From positions 93,341 through 157,340 of the forward strand of contig JARLHN010000029.1 of assembly GCA_031292255.1 (NCBI GenBank): DNA of 64,000 bases. Reading direction: 5' to 3'. The translations under genes were made by a program, and so were the position numbers. Every line of letters begins with the position of its first letter. Position 1 is the first letter of the stretch. The notes under the pieces were generated by a model that was not told the origin of the DNA, made no database searches, and was given only the letters and a program-made list of their open reading frames with translations. Of the stretch, positions 18,787-28,300 are shown in pieces. The stretch comes from Oryzomonas sp. (GTDB lineage Bacteria > Desulfobacterota > Desulfuromonadia > Geobacterales > Pseudopelobacteraceae).

Positions 18787-20234
18787 AACGACTGGTCATC
18801 TCCCTCTTGTTTCTTGTCACGGCAGGTATGTCCGTGGCCGTTGCTGCCGGCGGAAAAGCCGACCCCCGAACCATGAGCTTCCCCGAGCTGCGCTTCGAGA
18901 TACCTGCGGCCGAACGGGTGGTGCTGGAATGCGGCATGCCGGTTTACCTGCTGAGGGATACGGAACTTCCCATCATCAACATTACGGCCATGGTCCGCAC
19001 CGGATCGGTCTATGAGCCGGCCGCGAAAGCCGGCCTGGCCTCGCTGACCGGCAGCGTCATGCGAAGCGGCGGCGCCGGCGGGCTTTCTCCGGAAAAGATG
19101 GACGACGAGTTGGAGTTCATGGCATCGGCAGTGGAAAGCGGCATCGGTTCCGACATGGGCACGGTCTCCCTGACATCGCTCACCAAGAACTTCCGCCGCA
19201 CCCTGCGCATCTTCTGCGATGTGCTCCTGCGTCCCGATTTCAGCCAGAAGCGGGTCGATATCGCCCGCAGACACCTGATCGAAGGTCTGCGGAGGCAGAA
19301 CGACGACCCCAAGGGGATCTCCGGCCGGGAGATCAACCGGGCCATTTACGCCGGCCACCCTCTGGGCGTCGTCCCCACATTTGCCTCGGCCAACGCCATC
19401 ACACGCCAGGACATGGTTGATTTCCACCGCCGTTTCTTCCGGCCGGACGCAATGATCCTGGCGGTGTCGGGAGATTTCGACCGCACGGCCCTGCTCAAAG
19501 AGCTGAACGCTGCTTTCGGCAAACCGGCCACAACCGCTCCGCCGGCGCTGCCGGACATCCCCCAGCCGACAGCCGACTTTCGCCCCGAGGTGATCTACGG
19601 CAAAAAAGAGGTCAACCAAACCGTGATCCGCATGGGGCACCTGGGGATCACCAAAGCAGATCCCGATATTTACGCCCTGCGCGTCCTGGATTATATCCTG
19701 GGGGGCAGCTTCACCTCGCGCCTGACCATGGAGATCCGCACCAATCAGGGCCTGGCCTACAACGTTGACAGCCGTTTCGATGCCGGCCGGCGCTTCACCG
19801 GCACCTTTATCGCCGAAACCGAGACCAAGGCCGAATCCACCGGCAAAGCCATCTCCCTGATGGAGGAGATCATCGCCGGCATGACCAGGGAGCCGGTCAG
19901 CGACCAGGAATTGAAGGCCGCCAAGGAGTACATCATCAACTCATTCATGTTCGGTTTCACCAGCCCGGCCTCGATAGCGACCCAGCGGGCGCGGCTGGAG
20001 TTCTACGACTATCCTCCCGGCTATCTGGAAAACTACCGCAACAACATCGCCAGGGTGACGAAGGAGGATGTGCTGGCCGCCGCCCGGAGGCATCTGAAGC
20101 CCGAGGCGTTCAAACTGGTGGTGGTGGGCAATGCCGCCAAATTCGACAAACCGCTCGCTTCCTTCGGCCCTGTCCGCGAACTGGATCTCGGGCAGCAACC
20201 TGGAACGCAAGGAGGGAACCATGACATCCATTGA
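18783..20234 (+). CDS. M16 peptidase homologue, non-catalytic subunit
   Basis: The 483-residue secreted protein (signal peptide to about residue 21) has the two M16 domains but no HxxEH; the matching place reads with alanines and glycines (AGLASLTGSVM). It keeps the C-terminal Arg/Tyr pair region (FTSRLTMEIRTNQGLAYNV), the substrate-clamping element supplied in trans by the inactive partner of two-subunit M16 enzymes. It starts inside the stop of the catalytic gene and its end overlaps the hemerythrin gene by 14 bases. Confidence 0.92.
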   Translation: MKRLVISLLFLVTAGMSVAVAAGGKADPRTMSFPELRFEIPAAERVVLECGMPVYLLRDTELPIINITAMVRTGSVYEPAAKAGLASLTGSVMRSGGAGGLSPEKMDDELEFMASAVESGIGSDMGTVSLTSLTKNFRRTLRIFCDVLLRPDFSQKRVDIARRHLIEGLRRQNDDPKGISGREINRAIYAGHPLGVVPTFASANAITRQDMVDFHRRFFRPDAMILAVSGDFDRTALLKELNAAFGKPATTAPPALPDIPQPTADFRPEVIYGKKEVNQTVIRMGHLGITKADPDIYALRVLDYILGGSFTSRLTMEIRTNQGLAYNVDSRFDAGRRFTGTFIAETETKAESTGKAISLMEEIIAGMTREPVSDQELKAAKEYIINSFMFGFTSPASIATQRARLEFYDYPPGYLENYRNNIARVTKEDVLAAARRHLKPEAFKLVVVGNAAKFDKPLASFGPVRELDLGQQPGTQGGNHDIH

Positions 20235-20625
20235 ATGGGATGAAAGCATGGCGTTGCATCTTCCCGCCATCGACAGCCAGCACCAACAGCTTATCGGCTG
20301 GATAAAAGCGCTCAGCGACGCGGTCCTGAAAGGGGAAGGTGCCCAGGTCATCGATGATGTGCTGCTGAAGCTGGTCAGCTACGTGCAGGAACACTTCTCC
20401 TATGAGGAGCGCCTGATGCTCTCCCATAACTTTCCCGGCTTTACGGGTCACCGCCAGGAACACGACTTTTTCGTTACCAAGCTCGCAGATATGCACGCCA
20501 GGATCACAAACGGCGAGGAGTTGAGCATCAAGACCCTGGAGTTTCTGATCGATTGGACGATAAAACATATCAAGGGGACCGACCAGATTTACGGCCGCTT
20601 TCTCCGGGAGGCCGCGGGGGGGTAA
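20221..20625 (+). CDS. Bacteriohemerythrin
   Basis: The 134-residue protein is a single hemerythrin domain binding a di-iron centre and oxygen. Visible ligands are the histidines in DSQHQQL, HFSYEE, HRQEHDFF and the late TIKHIKGTD with its aspartate. AAGGAGG lies six bases before the ATG, within the end of the preceding M16 gene. In anaerobes such proteins buffer or sense oxygen. It is last in the M16 operon. Confidence 0.92.
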   Translation: MTSIEWDESMALHLPAIDSQHQQLIGWIKALSDAVLKGEGAQVIDDVLLKLVSYVQEHFSYEERLMLSHNFPGFTGHRQEHDFFVTKLADMHARITNGEELSIKTLEFLIDWTIKHIKGTDQIYGRFLREAAGG

Positions 20626-20634
20626 AAATTCAAT

Positions 20635-20662
20635 TAAAGCTTTACCCCTACTTTGCCGATGT
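20635..20662 (+). promoter_or_regulatory. Candidate sigma-28 (FliA) promoter for flgM
   Basis: TAAA (20635-20638) is followed after 16 bases by GCCGATGT (20655-20662), close to the flagellar consensus TAAA-N15-GCCGATAA. It sits 43 bases before the flgM start. The spacer is one base longer than the enteric ideal. Confidence 0.6.
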
Positions 20663-20705
20663 AAATAAAAAGGGTAAAATGAGTATAGGTTTGTAGGAGG
20701 TTGCC

Positions 20706-20990
20706 ATGAAGATCGACACCGGAATTCAGCCCCCGTCCGGGCCGCAGAATAAAACAATCAAGGGTTCCTCCGCGCAGAAGAGCGCCGCTGCCAAGTCAGC
20801 ACAGGAGGAGGGAGACGCATTCAGCGTGAAGCTCTCATCGACCACGGAACAGCTTTTATCGGGAACGCCTGCGGAGGAACCTGTCAACTGGGAGAAGGTG
20901 ACATCCATCAGGAACCAGTTGGCTGCGGGCTCATACAATATCAGCGGCACGGACGTCGCGACCAAGTTGCTCAATGTCCTTGCCGGCTGA
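20706..20990 (+). CDS. flgM: Anti-sigma-28 factor FlgM
   Basis: The 94-residue protein has the disordered polar N-terminal half and the conserved C-terminal sigma-binding helix (VNWEKVTSIRNQLAAGSYNIS then ATKLLNVL) of FlgM. It would hold FliA inactive until the flagellar hook is complete and FlgM is exported. TAGGAGG lies before the ATG. It is a single-gene unit between a sigma-28-like promoter and a terminator; no other flagellar genes are near. Confidence 0.85.
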   Translation: MKIDTGIQPPSGPQNKTIKGSSAQKSAAAKSAQEEGDAFSVKLSSTTEQLLSGTPAEEPVNWEKVTSIRNQLAAGSYNISGTDVATKLLNVLAG

Positions 20991-21062
20991 ATAAAAACAC
21001 CCCGCAAAATTTGAAGCATGGGGAAAAATTATATGTTTTCATGATTGTATGAAACCCCGGGC

Positions 21063-21095
21063 AATAGCCTTCTAATTTGTTAGAAGGCTATTTTT
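21063..21095 (+). terminator. Rho-independent terminator after flgM
   Basis: aatagccttctaa (21063-21075) and ttagaaggctatt (21080-21092) are perfect 13-bp arms with a tttg loop, followed by a T-run to 21095. It works for the plus strand; the minus side lacks a T-run for metH. Confidence 0.9.
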
Positions 21096-21218
21096 GCATG
21101 AAAACCGTCCGTTTCAATCAGGTCAATCCTTCAATCCAACTTCACAATCCACAGCCGAAACTTGAATATTGTTTAATAGCTGAACCTGAACCCGCAGATG
21201 GTTCCAGACGAAAACGAC

Positions 21219-24200
21219 TCAGCGTCCGACGGCAAAATAGTGTGCCTGGGGATGGTGGAACACCAGGGCCGAGACGCTCGCCTCCGGGTCCATCATGTGC
21301 CCCTCGGTCAGCTGCATTCCGATCCGCTCGGGCCGCAACAGGGCGAAGATCTTCTCCTGGTCCGCCATCTCGGGGCAGGAAGCATAGCCGGGGGACACCC
21401 GGATGCCGCGGTAATCCCCCTTCAGGATGTCGGCGCTGGACCGTGCCGGGTCGTCGCTGATCCCCCAGGCATCCCGGATGCGCCGGTGTACGAACTCGGC
21501 CGTTGATTCGGCCATCTCCAGCGCCAGGGCCTGCAAGAGGTGGGACTTCAAGTAGAGCCCCTCCCCCTTCCAGGTCTCGGCCTGTTGTCGGACCCCGGCA
21601 CCGGCGGTGGTGACGAACAGGGCCACGCTGTCCAGCTCGCCGCTGGTGACGGGCCGCACGTAGTCGGCCAGGCAGAGGTGCTCCTCCCCCGGCTGGCGGG
21701 GAAAGGTGAAGCGCATGACCTCATTCCCGGAGCCGTCCGGATCGTAGAGGATCAGGTCATTGCCGTCCCCGGCGGCCGGGTAGAAGCGGTATAGGGCGCG
21801 GGGGTGGATAAGCCCCTGGCTACGGACCAGGTCGATGATCTCCTGTACCTCCCCATGCAGCTTGAGAGCCTTCCCGTCCTTGTCGGCCAGAAGCTTGTCC
21901 ACCACGCCGATCAGTCCCAGGTGCTTGCTGTAGAGCATCTGGCGGTTGAGATAGGTGAGCACGTGGTCCAGGGGGATCTCCCGGAGGATGTGCTCCTGGA
22001 AGTCCGAGGCAACGGGAAGCGGCAAATCGGCGGCTGTTGCCGAGCGGATGCCGGACCCGGCCGTTTGGGGAGCAGGCGGCCGTGTGGCTGCCTCCCGGCG
22101 CGACTCCTCCTGGCGTTCCTCCAGGGCGCGGAGCAGTTCGGGACGCTGGGCCTGGTCGGCCAACCGGCCGGCGATCTCCAGCCCCTGCATGGCGTCCTTG
22201 GCGTACAGTACCGGGCCGCCGTACTCCCCGGCGATGCGGGTGTCGGCAAAACGGCGGGACAAGGCAGCACCCCCCACCATCAGGGGAACCCCGATACCGG
22301 CCGCTTTCAGGTCGGCGGCGGTAACAGCCATCTGTTGGGCGCTCTTGACCAGGAGCCCGGAGAGGCCGATAAAATCGGGGTTTTCCCGACGCGCCGCGGC
22401 GATCAGCTCCTCCGGCGGCACCTTGATCCCCAGGTTGACCACCTGGAAGCCGTTGTTGCCCAGGATGATCTCCACCAGGTTCTTGCCGATGTCGTGAACA
22501 TCCCCCTTTACCGTAGCCAGAAGCAACTTCCCCTTGGCGGCGCTGTCCCCTTTTTCCATATGTGGTTCCAGGTGCGCCACCGCACTCTTCATGGATTCCG
22601 CCGACTGGAGCACCTCGGCCACGATCATCTGGTTGTCGTTGAACAACCGCCCCACTTCGGCCATACCGGCCATGAGCGGCCCGTTGATGATGCCCAGCGG
22701 TTTGTCGCCCCGCGCCAGGGCCGCATCAAGGTCCGCCGCCAGGCCGTCCTTGCTCCCCTCGATGATGTAGCGGGGGAGCCGCTCGTCCAACGGCAGAGCC
22801 GCGGCCGGTGTCCGGGGCGTGGCCGCCCGCTCGCGGAAATGAGCGGCAAAGGCGGCCACCGGGTCGCTGCCGCGCCAGAAGAGCAGATCTTCCGCCAGAC
22901 GCAACTCCTCGGCCGGGATGCCGGCGTAGCGCTCCAGCTTCTCGGTGTTGACGATGGCATAGGTCAGGCCCGCTTTGACGCAGTGGTGCAGAAAGACCGA
23001 GTTCAGCACCTCGCGACCCGCCGCGGGGAGGCCGAAGGAGACGTTGGAGATTCCCAGGATGGTGCTGCAGGCGGGAAAGGCCTCGCTAATCAGGCGCACC
23101 CCCTCGATGGTCTCCCGGGCCGAACCGATGTAGTTCTCGTCGCCGGTCCCCACCGGGAAGACAAGAGGGTCGAAGATCAGGTCCTCGGGACGCAGGCCGT
23201 AGCGCTCCACCAGCAGGTCGTGGGAACGCCGGGCGATCTCCAGCTTGCGTTGGCTGGTGACAGCCATGCCGTGCTGCGGGTCTTCGTCGATGCAACCCAC
23301 GACCACGGCGCCGCCGTAACGTTGCAGCAGCGGGGCCACCCGGGCGAACCGCTCCTCCCCGTCCTCCAGGTTGATGGAGTTGAGGATGGATTTCCCCTGG
23401 ATGCGTTGCAGGGACAACTCCATCACCCGGGCATCGGTGCTGTCGATCATGACCGGCACCCGCACCTTGCGAGGGACAAACCGGAGCAACTGCTCCATGT
23501 CGGCCGCCTCGTCCCGGTCCGGGTTGGCCACGCAGACGTCGATGACTTGGGCGCCCCCCCGGACCTGGGCCCGGGCGATCTCGCTCCCCTCCTCGAACCG
23601 CTCGGCCACGATCAGGTTCTTGAAGCGGCGCGAGCCGATGACATTGGTCCGCTCCCCCACCAGTACCGGCCGCACGTCATCCTCCACGAACAACGGCTCG
23701 ATCCCGGCGATCACCCGGCTGCGCCCTCCCCGGAGGCGGCGGGGCGCCTTCCCCTCCACCATCCGGGCGATGGCTGCGATGTGGGCCGGGGTGGTGCCGC
23801 AGCAGCCGCCGACGATATTGAGCCACCCCTCGTCCACGAAGCGGGCCAGTTTGTGGGCCAGGGACGCGGGGGTCTCGGCGTACCGGCCATGCTCGTCCGG
23901 CAGCCCGGCATTGGGGTAGACCGACACATGACAGGCGGCCAGCCCCGACAGGGCCCGCAGGTGGTCGGTCATGAACTCCGGCCCGGTGGCGCAGTTGAGG
24001 CCGATGCTGATCATCCCCAGGTGATCCTCCAGATGGGCCAGGCTGGCATAGAGCGCCTCGGCGCCCTGGCCGGCCAGCATGGTCCCGCTGGCCTCGATGG
24101 TACCGGAGATCATCAACGGAACCCGGCTACCGTGTTCCGCGAACGCCAGGCGTATCCCTTCAGCGCCGGCCTTGAGGTTGAGGGTGTCCTGGGCCGTTTC

Positions 24201-24680
24201 CAGGAGCAGCAGGTCGGCCCCGCCGGCCAAAAGTCCCAGGGCCTGGAGCCGGAAGGCCTCCACCAGTTGCGGGAAGGTCACCCCGCCGGTGACGGAGATG
24301 GTACGGGTGGTGGGGCCCATGGAGCCGGCCACCCACCGCGGTCTTGCCGCCGTGGCCAGGGCGTCGCAGGCGGCCCGGGCAAGCTCGGCGGCCCGGCGGT
24401 TGAGCTCGAAGGCCTGCCCCTCCAGGCCGTATTCGGCCAGGACGATGGTGGTGGCGCCGAAGGTGTTGGTCTCGACGATGTCGGCCCCGGCCGCCAGGTA
24501 ATCCCGGTGAATGGCGCTGATCACATCGGGGCGGGTCAGGGTCAGGTGCTCGTTGCACCCATCAAAGGCGGGGCCGCCGAAATCGTCGGCCGTCAGATGC
24601 CGTTCCTGAAGTTGAGTGCCCATGGCGCCGTCGATGACCAGGATACGCTCGGCAAGGGCAGAAATGATCGACTGAGGCAT
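21219..24680 (-). CDS. metH: Cobalamin-dependent methionine synthase
   Basis: The 1153-residue enzyme methylates homocysteine from methyltetrahydrofolate through methylcobalamin. All four modules are present in order: homocysteine domain (about 8-310) with zinc ligands C230 (GLNCATG) and C293/C294 (GGCCGTT); pterin domain (about 330-590, GERTNVIGS); B12 cap and B12-binding domains (about 640-860) with the cobalt-ligating H729 in GDVHDIGKN; and the AdoMet activation domain (about 890-1153). No cobalamin-riboswitch box is visible upstream. The opposite strand carries a long empty frame that is a shadow of this gene. Confidence 0.97.
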   Translation of the reverse strand: MPQSIISALAERILVIDGAMGTQLQERHLTADDFGGPAFDGCNEHLTLTRPDVISAIHRDYLAAGADIVETNTFGATTIVLAEYGLEGQAFELNRRAAELARAACDALATAARPRWVAGSMGPTTRTISVTGGVTFPQLVEAFRLQALGLLAGGADLLLLETAQDTLNLKAGAEGIRLAFAEHGSRVPLMISGTIEASGTMLAGQGAEALYASLAHLEDHLGMISIGLNCATGPEFMTDHLRALSGLAACHVSVYPNAGLPDEHGRYAETPASLAHKLARFVDEGWLNIVGGCCGTTPAHIAAIARMVEGKAPRRLRGGRSRVIAGIEPLFVEDDVRPVLVGERTNVIGSRRFKNLIVAERFEEGSEIARAQVRGGAQVIDVCVANPDRDEAADMEQLLRFVPRKVRVPVMIDSTDARVMELSLQRIQGKSILNSINLEDGEERFARVAPLLQRYGGAVVVGCIDEDPQHGMAVTSQRKLEIARRSHDLLVERYGLRPEDLIFDPLVFPVGTGDENYIGSARETIEGVRLISEAFPACSTILGISNVSFGLPAAGREVLNSVFLHHCVKAGLTYAIVNTEKLERYAGIPAEELRLAEDLLFWRGSDPVAAFAAHFRERAATPRTPAAALPLDERLPRYIIEGSKDGLAADLDAALARGDKPLGIINGPLMAGMAEVGRLFNDNQMIVAEVLQSAESMKSAVAHLEPHMEKGDSAAKGKLLLATVKGDVHDIGKNLVEIILGNNGFQVVNLGIKVPPEELIAAARRENPDFIGLSGLLVKSAQQMAVTAADLKAAGIGVPLMVGGAALSRRFADTRIAGEYGGPVLYAKDAMQGLEIAGRLADQAQRPELLRALEERQEESRREAATRPPAPQTAGSGIRSATAADLPLPVASDFQEHILREIPLDHVLTYLNRQMLYSKHLGLIGVVDKLLADKDGKALKLHGEVQEIIDLVRSQGLIHPRALYRFYPAAGDGNDLILYDPDGSGNEVMRFTFPRQPGEEHLCLADYVRPVTSGELDSVALFVTTAGAGVRQQAETWKGEGLYLKSHLLQALALEMAESTAEFVHRRIRDAWGISDDPARSSADILKGDYRGIRVSPGYASCPEMADQEKIFALLRPERIGMQLTEGHMMDPEASVSALVFHHPQAHYFAVGR

Positions 24681-24834
24681 GTAGACTCCTTATGCAGCTT
24701 CCGGAACGGCATTGGCACGATTGGGTGGGCAAACGAATAATTAGATAATCTTAGGATAATAACGGGAAGCGGTCAACCACTGAAAAGTGAAAAGGCGAAG
24801 CCATCGCGTGTGTGTATTCACCGGAGGAAATCAG

Positions 24835-24900
24835 ATAGGGTTGCGTCACCCTCAATTGGCCCGAGGATAGGCCGGCCAGAGCCAATATATTGCAACCTAT
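24835..24900. other. Nested stem-loop region upstream of metH
   Basis: Outer arms ataggGttgc (24835-24844) and gcaacctat (24892-24900) pair over nine bases with one bulged G; inside them attggc (24855-24860) pairs with gccaat (24881-24886), and a GGCC/GGCC core lies within. It sits in the 230-base non-coding stretch between the metH start and the IS200 remnant. It may be part of a decayed mobile-element end or a structured leader. Nothing else convincing was seen in 24681-24909. Confidence 0.45.
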
Positions 24901-24909
24901 TATTTTATA

Positions 24910-25134
24910 TCAGTTTAAAAGTATCCGTAAATTATGGTTTAGAACCCTTAAATAAAATATGTATAATGTATCGGATAAATTCCTCTGGGTATCTTGCTCT
25001 TTTTTGTGTCTTGCAAGAGTGTGCAACAGGTCTGCAGGGTCATTCCAAATTCGACCAAACAGCACCTTGCTGCGATATTTGGATATCCAGACCATGTGAT
25101 ACTTGCATTCCCGCTTCGTGTGTGTGTCGTCCAT
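24910..25134 (-). pseudogene. IS200/IS605-type TnpA transposase remnant
   Basis: From the ATG at 25134 (AAGGAGG five bases ahead) the frame opens with the IS200 signature KRECKYHMVWISKYRSKVLFG, matching TnpA N-termini (family pattern CKYHVVWIPKYRRKVLYG). After about 45 residues (TLARHKKEQD) the similarity stops; the HUH motif and catalytic Tyr are missing and the rest is unrelated AT-rich sequence. It is a dead fragment of about the first third of a transposase. Confidence 0.8.
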
Positions 25135-25216
25135 GAAGCCTCCTTTTTCATGCACTTTGAGCGGTTCACGTTAAGGAGGCTTCTCCATAGTTCAGGAACT
25201 GCCAAACTTTTGGGGT

Positions 25217-25235
25217 CCTCCGGCAGAGCCGGGGG
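25217..25235. mobile_element. Left-end hairpin of the decayed IS200-type element
   Basis: cctccggc (25217-25224) and gccggggg (25228-25235) form an 8-bp hairpin (one G-T wobble) with an aga loop, about 85-100 bases upstream of the transposase start. IS200/IS605 elements carry subterminal hairpins rather than inverted repeats, recognised by TnpA. The right end was not found, agreeing with truncation. Confidence 0.55.
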
Positions 25236-25312
25236 ATTACGCCGAGGAATTTAGCTGTCTTGACAACCGGGAGTAGTTTGTCCCACGACCTATCAGTTGG
25301 AGCCAGGGAAAT

Positions 25313-28300
25313 ATGCTGTCTTCCATGATCAATAAAAAAATCATCACAATCGGAATTATCGTGTTCACAGGTGTGGCGCTGTCAGCAGGGGCCTTCATTA
25401 AAGCACGTAATTGGGACCGTCAACGGTTATTGGAAGACTTTGATCGAGCCGCAGAAATCCGTCATGCCTTTTTAAAACGAGAAATTGAATCTGATCTGAA
25501 TGCATTATTTGTTCTCAAGTCATATTACGTTCTTTCGGGAATAAGTTCGAGAGCAGGTTTCCACGGCTTCACAGCCCCGCTATTAATGAAGTATCCCAGC
25601 ATTCAGGCGCTTGAATGGATACCTCGAATAACAGATAGACAGCGTAATGCATATGAAAAGTCAGTCCGAAAAGATGGTTTCTCAAATTTCCAGATAACTG
25701 AACGAACAGCTCAAGGGCAAATCATCCGTGCCGGTCAAAGGCAAGATTATTTCCCTGTCTATTTTGTAGAGCCATTCCGAGGCAATGAAATCGCCTTGGG
25801 GTTTGATCTGGCTTCGAACTCTCAACGAAAAGAATCGCTTGAGCGATCTTGCGATATCGGTGCGGAGTTTGCCACGGGACGGATAACGCTGGTGCAGGAA
25901 AAGGCGAATCAATTTGGCTTTCTTGTCTTTTCGCCAATTTACCAGAAGAGAATGACCGGTAATTCGGTAATGGTCCGACGAGAAGGGTTGGAGGGGTTTG
26001 TTTTGGGCGTTTTCCGGATCGGCGACACGGTCGAGAAAGCCTTATCGTATCTAACGCCCGAGGGAATTGACGTCTATATTTACGATAACACCGCGCAGGA
26101 AAATGAGTCTCTTCTCTACTACCACTCGTCACGCATGAGAAAAACAGCCGTTTCGCCAATAAACAGTCGCGCAGTAGAGCCGGTTAAAGGTCTCAGATAT
26201 ACCCGATTCTTCAATGTGGGGGGGCGCGAATGGCAGATAGTGTGCGTGCCGACACCAGAATACATCGCAAACAAGGAAAGCTTGCAGTCTTGGGGATTTT
26301 TATTGATTGGGTTGCTGTCGACCGGTCTTCTGACGGCGTTTCTTTTGGTCGATTCCCGGCGGGCTGAAGAACTTTCAATTACCAATCAGCGGCTCGAGCT
26401 TGCGACAACGTCAGGACTCCTGGGTGTCTGGGACTGGGATATCCAGGCTGATGTTTTAAGATGGAATGACAGAATGTTTGAATTGTTTGGCATAACTCAA
26501 GGTGAATTTGAGGGACATGCCGACGATTTCCCAAAGGCCCTGCATCCTGATGACGTTGTCAGGGTCAATGAGGCGACCAAAGCAGCAATTGAGGGGCAAG
26601 AGTATAACGATATCGAGTTTCGTGTCGTACATCCCGATGGATCCATCAAGATAATCAAAACCCATGCCCTTATCATTAGAGATCATGCCGGCATGGCGAT
26701 AAGGATGATCGGTCTGGATCATGACATAACCGAGCGCAAACTGGCCGAAATGGAACTCAGGCTGAGCGAGGAACGTCTCCGTACAATATTTGAAGAAGCT
26801 CCCATTGGCATCGCCTTCCTTGGCACACAGCGCGAAATCACTCACATAAATAAGCGCTATCGCGAATTATTGGGATACAGCGAAGCGGAGATAATTGAGC
26901 GAGGACCGGCTGGACTTCTGCACCCGGACGATGTGGAAACCTCGATAGCGCTGAGCACCAAACTGCACACGGGAGAAATTCCCCGATTTCACATGGAGCA
27001 AAGATACATCCGCAAAGATGGCGCAATCGTTTGGTCCGACACAAACATTTCTGTTCTTCGCGATAAAGACGGGCAGTTGATCCACACCATTGGCTGGGCC
27101 CAAGACATCACTGAACGCAAGCAGGCCGAGTTGTATGGAGAAATAGGGCAGATAGCTCTACAAATACTGAACGAGCCGGGAAATCTCAGGGAGGCCATCC
27201 AACGCATACTTGCATTATTCAAGAGACGAACTGGGTTTGATGCGGTTGGCATTCGCCTGCAAGAAGGGGATGATTATCCTTACTTTGCCCAAGAGGGATT
27301 TTCCGCCGATTTTCTTCTCAGAGAAAACAAGCTGGCCGAATATGATGCTAATGGCGAAATATGCCGGGGCAAGGGCGACTGCGTTTGCCTGGTTTGTACC
27401 TGTGGTCTGGTCATTTCCGGCAAGGCCGACTTGGCCAATCCACTCTTTACCTCGGGGGGTAGCTTTTGGACGAATGATTCCTTCCTCCTCACGGCCATCC
27501 ACCCCAGTGAAGACCCTCGCCATCATCCCCGCAACCAGTGCATGCACCAAGGCTATGCCTCCTTGGCTCTGGTGCCCATCCGGAACATGGACAGAATAAT
27601 TGGCCTGATTCAACTCAGCGATCGATGCAAAGGACAGTTTACCCGCAATATAATCGAAATCGTTGAAGGTATCGCCTCACACATTGGAGAGGCCCTGATA
27701 CGCAAGCAGATTGAGGCTGCTTTACAGGAAAGTGAAGATCGCTATCGAACCATCGTGGAGAACTCACCGAATTTTGTCATGATCCATGTTAATGGCAAAT
27801 TCGTTTATCTGAACCCGACGGCAGTGGCGAAATTTGGCATTGCCGATCAACAAGAGCTTATCGGTAAACCGATTACCGAGGTTATCAGCCCTGATTTCCG
27901 TGACATTGCCTGCGAGCGTGTCGGCAAAATTTTGGCAAGCAACCAAATCAACCAGAAAACAGAAGAAAGATTACTCCGGAAAGATGGCAGCACATTCTGG
28001 GTTGAGCTAACCGGTATCCCTTATAACTACAACGGAAATAAGGCGGTGCTCGTCATCGCTGTCGACATTACCGAGCGCAAACAGTCGGAAGAGAACCTTT
28101 TAGAATACAACAACCTGCTCAAAGAGGCACGTGAACAGGCAGAATCCGCCAACCGAACCAAGAGCGCATTCCTGGCCAACATGAGCCATGAAATCCGCAC
28201 CCCTATGAACGGTGTCATCGGCATGGCTCAGTTACTTGCAATGACTGAATTAGACACGGAACAGTTCGATTATGTCGAGAAGCTAAAGGTCTCCGGCAAC

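Noticed and set aside
21804-24740. A 978-codon open frame on the plus strand antisense to metH
   Set aside because: It mirrors metH codon positions in GC-rich DNA, has no domain-like pattern, and metH has every catalytic motif.
24681-24909. Cobalamin or SAM riboswitch before metH
   Set aside because: No B12 box or recognisable SAM-riboswitch core could be read; a covariance search would decide.
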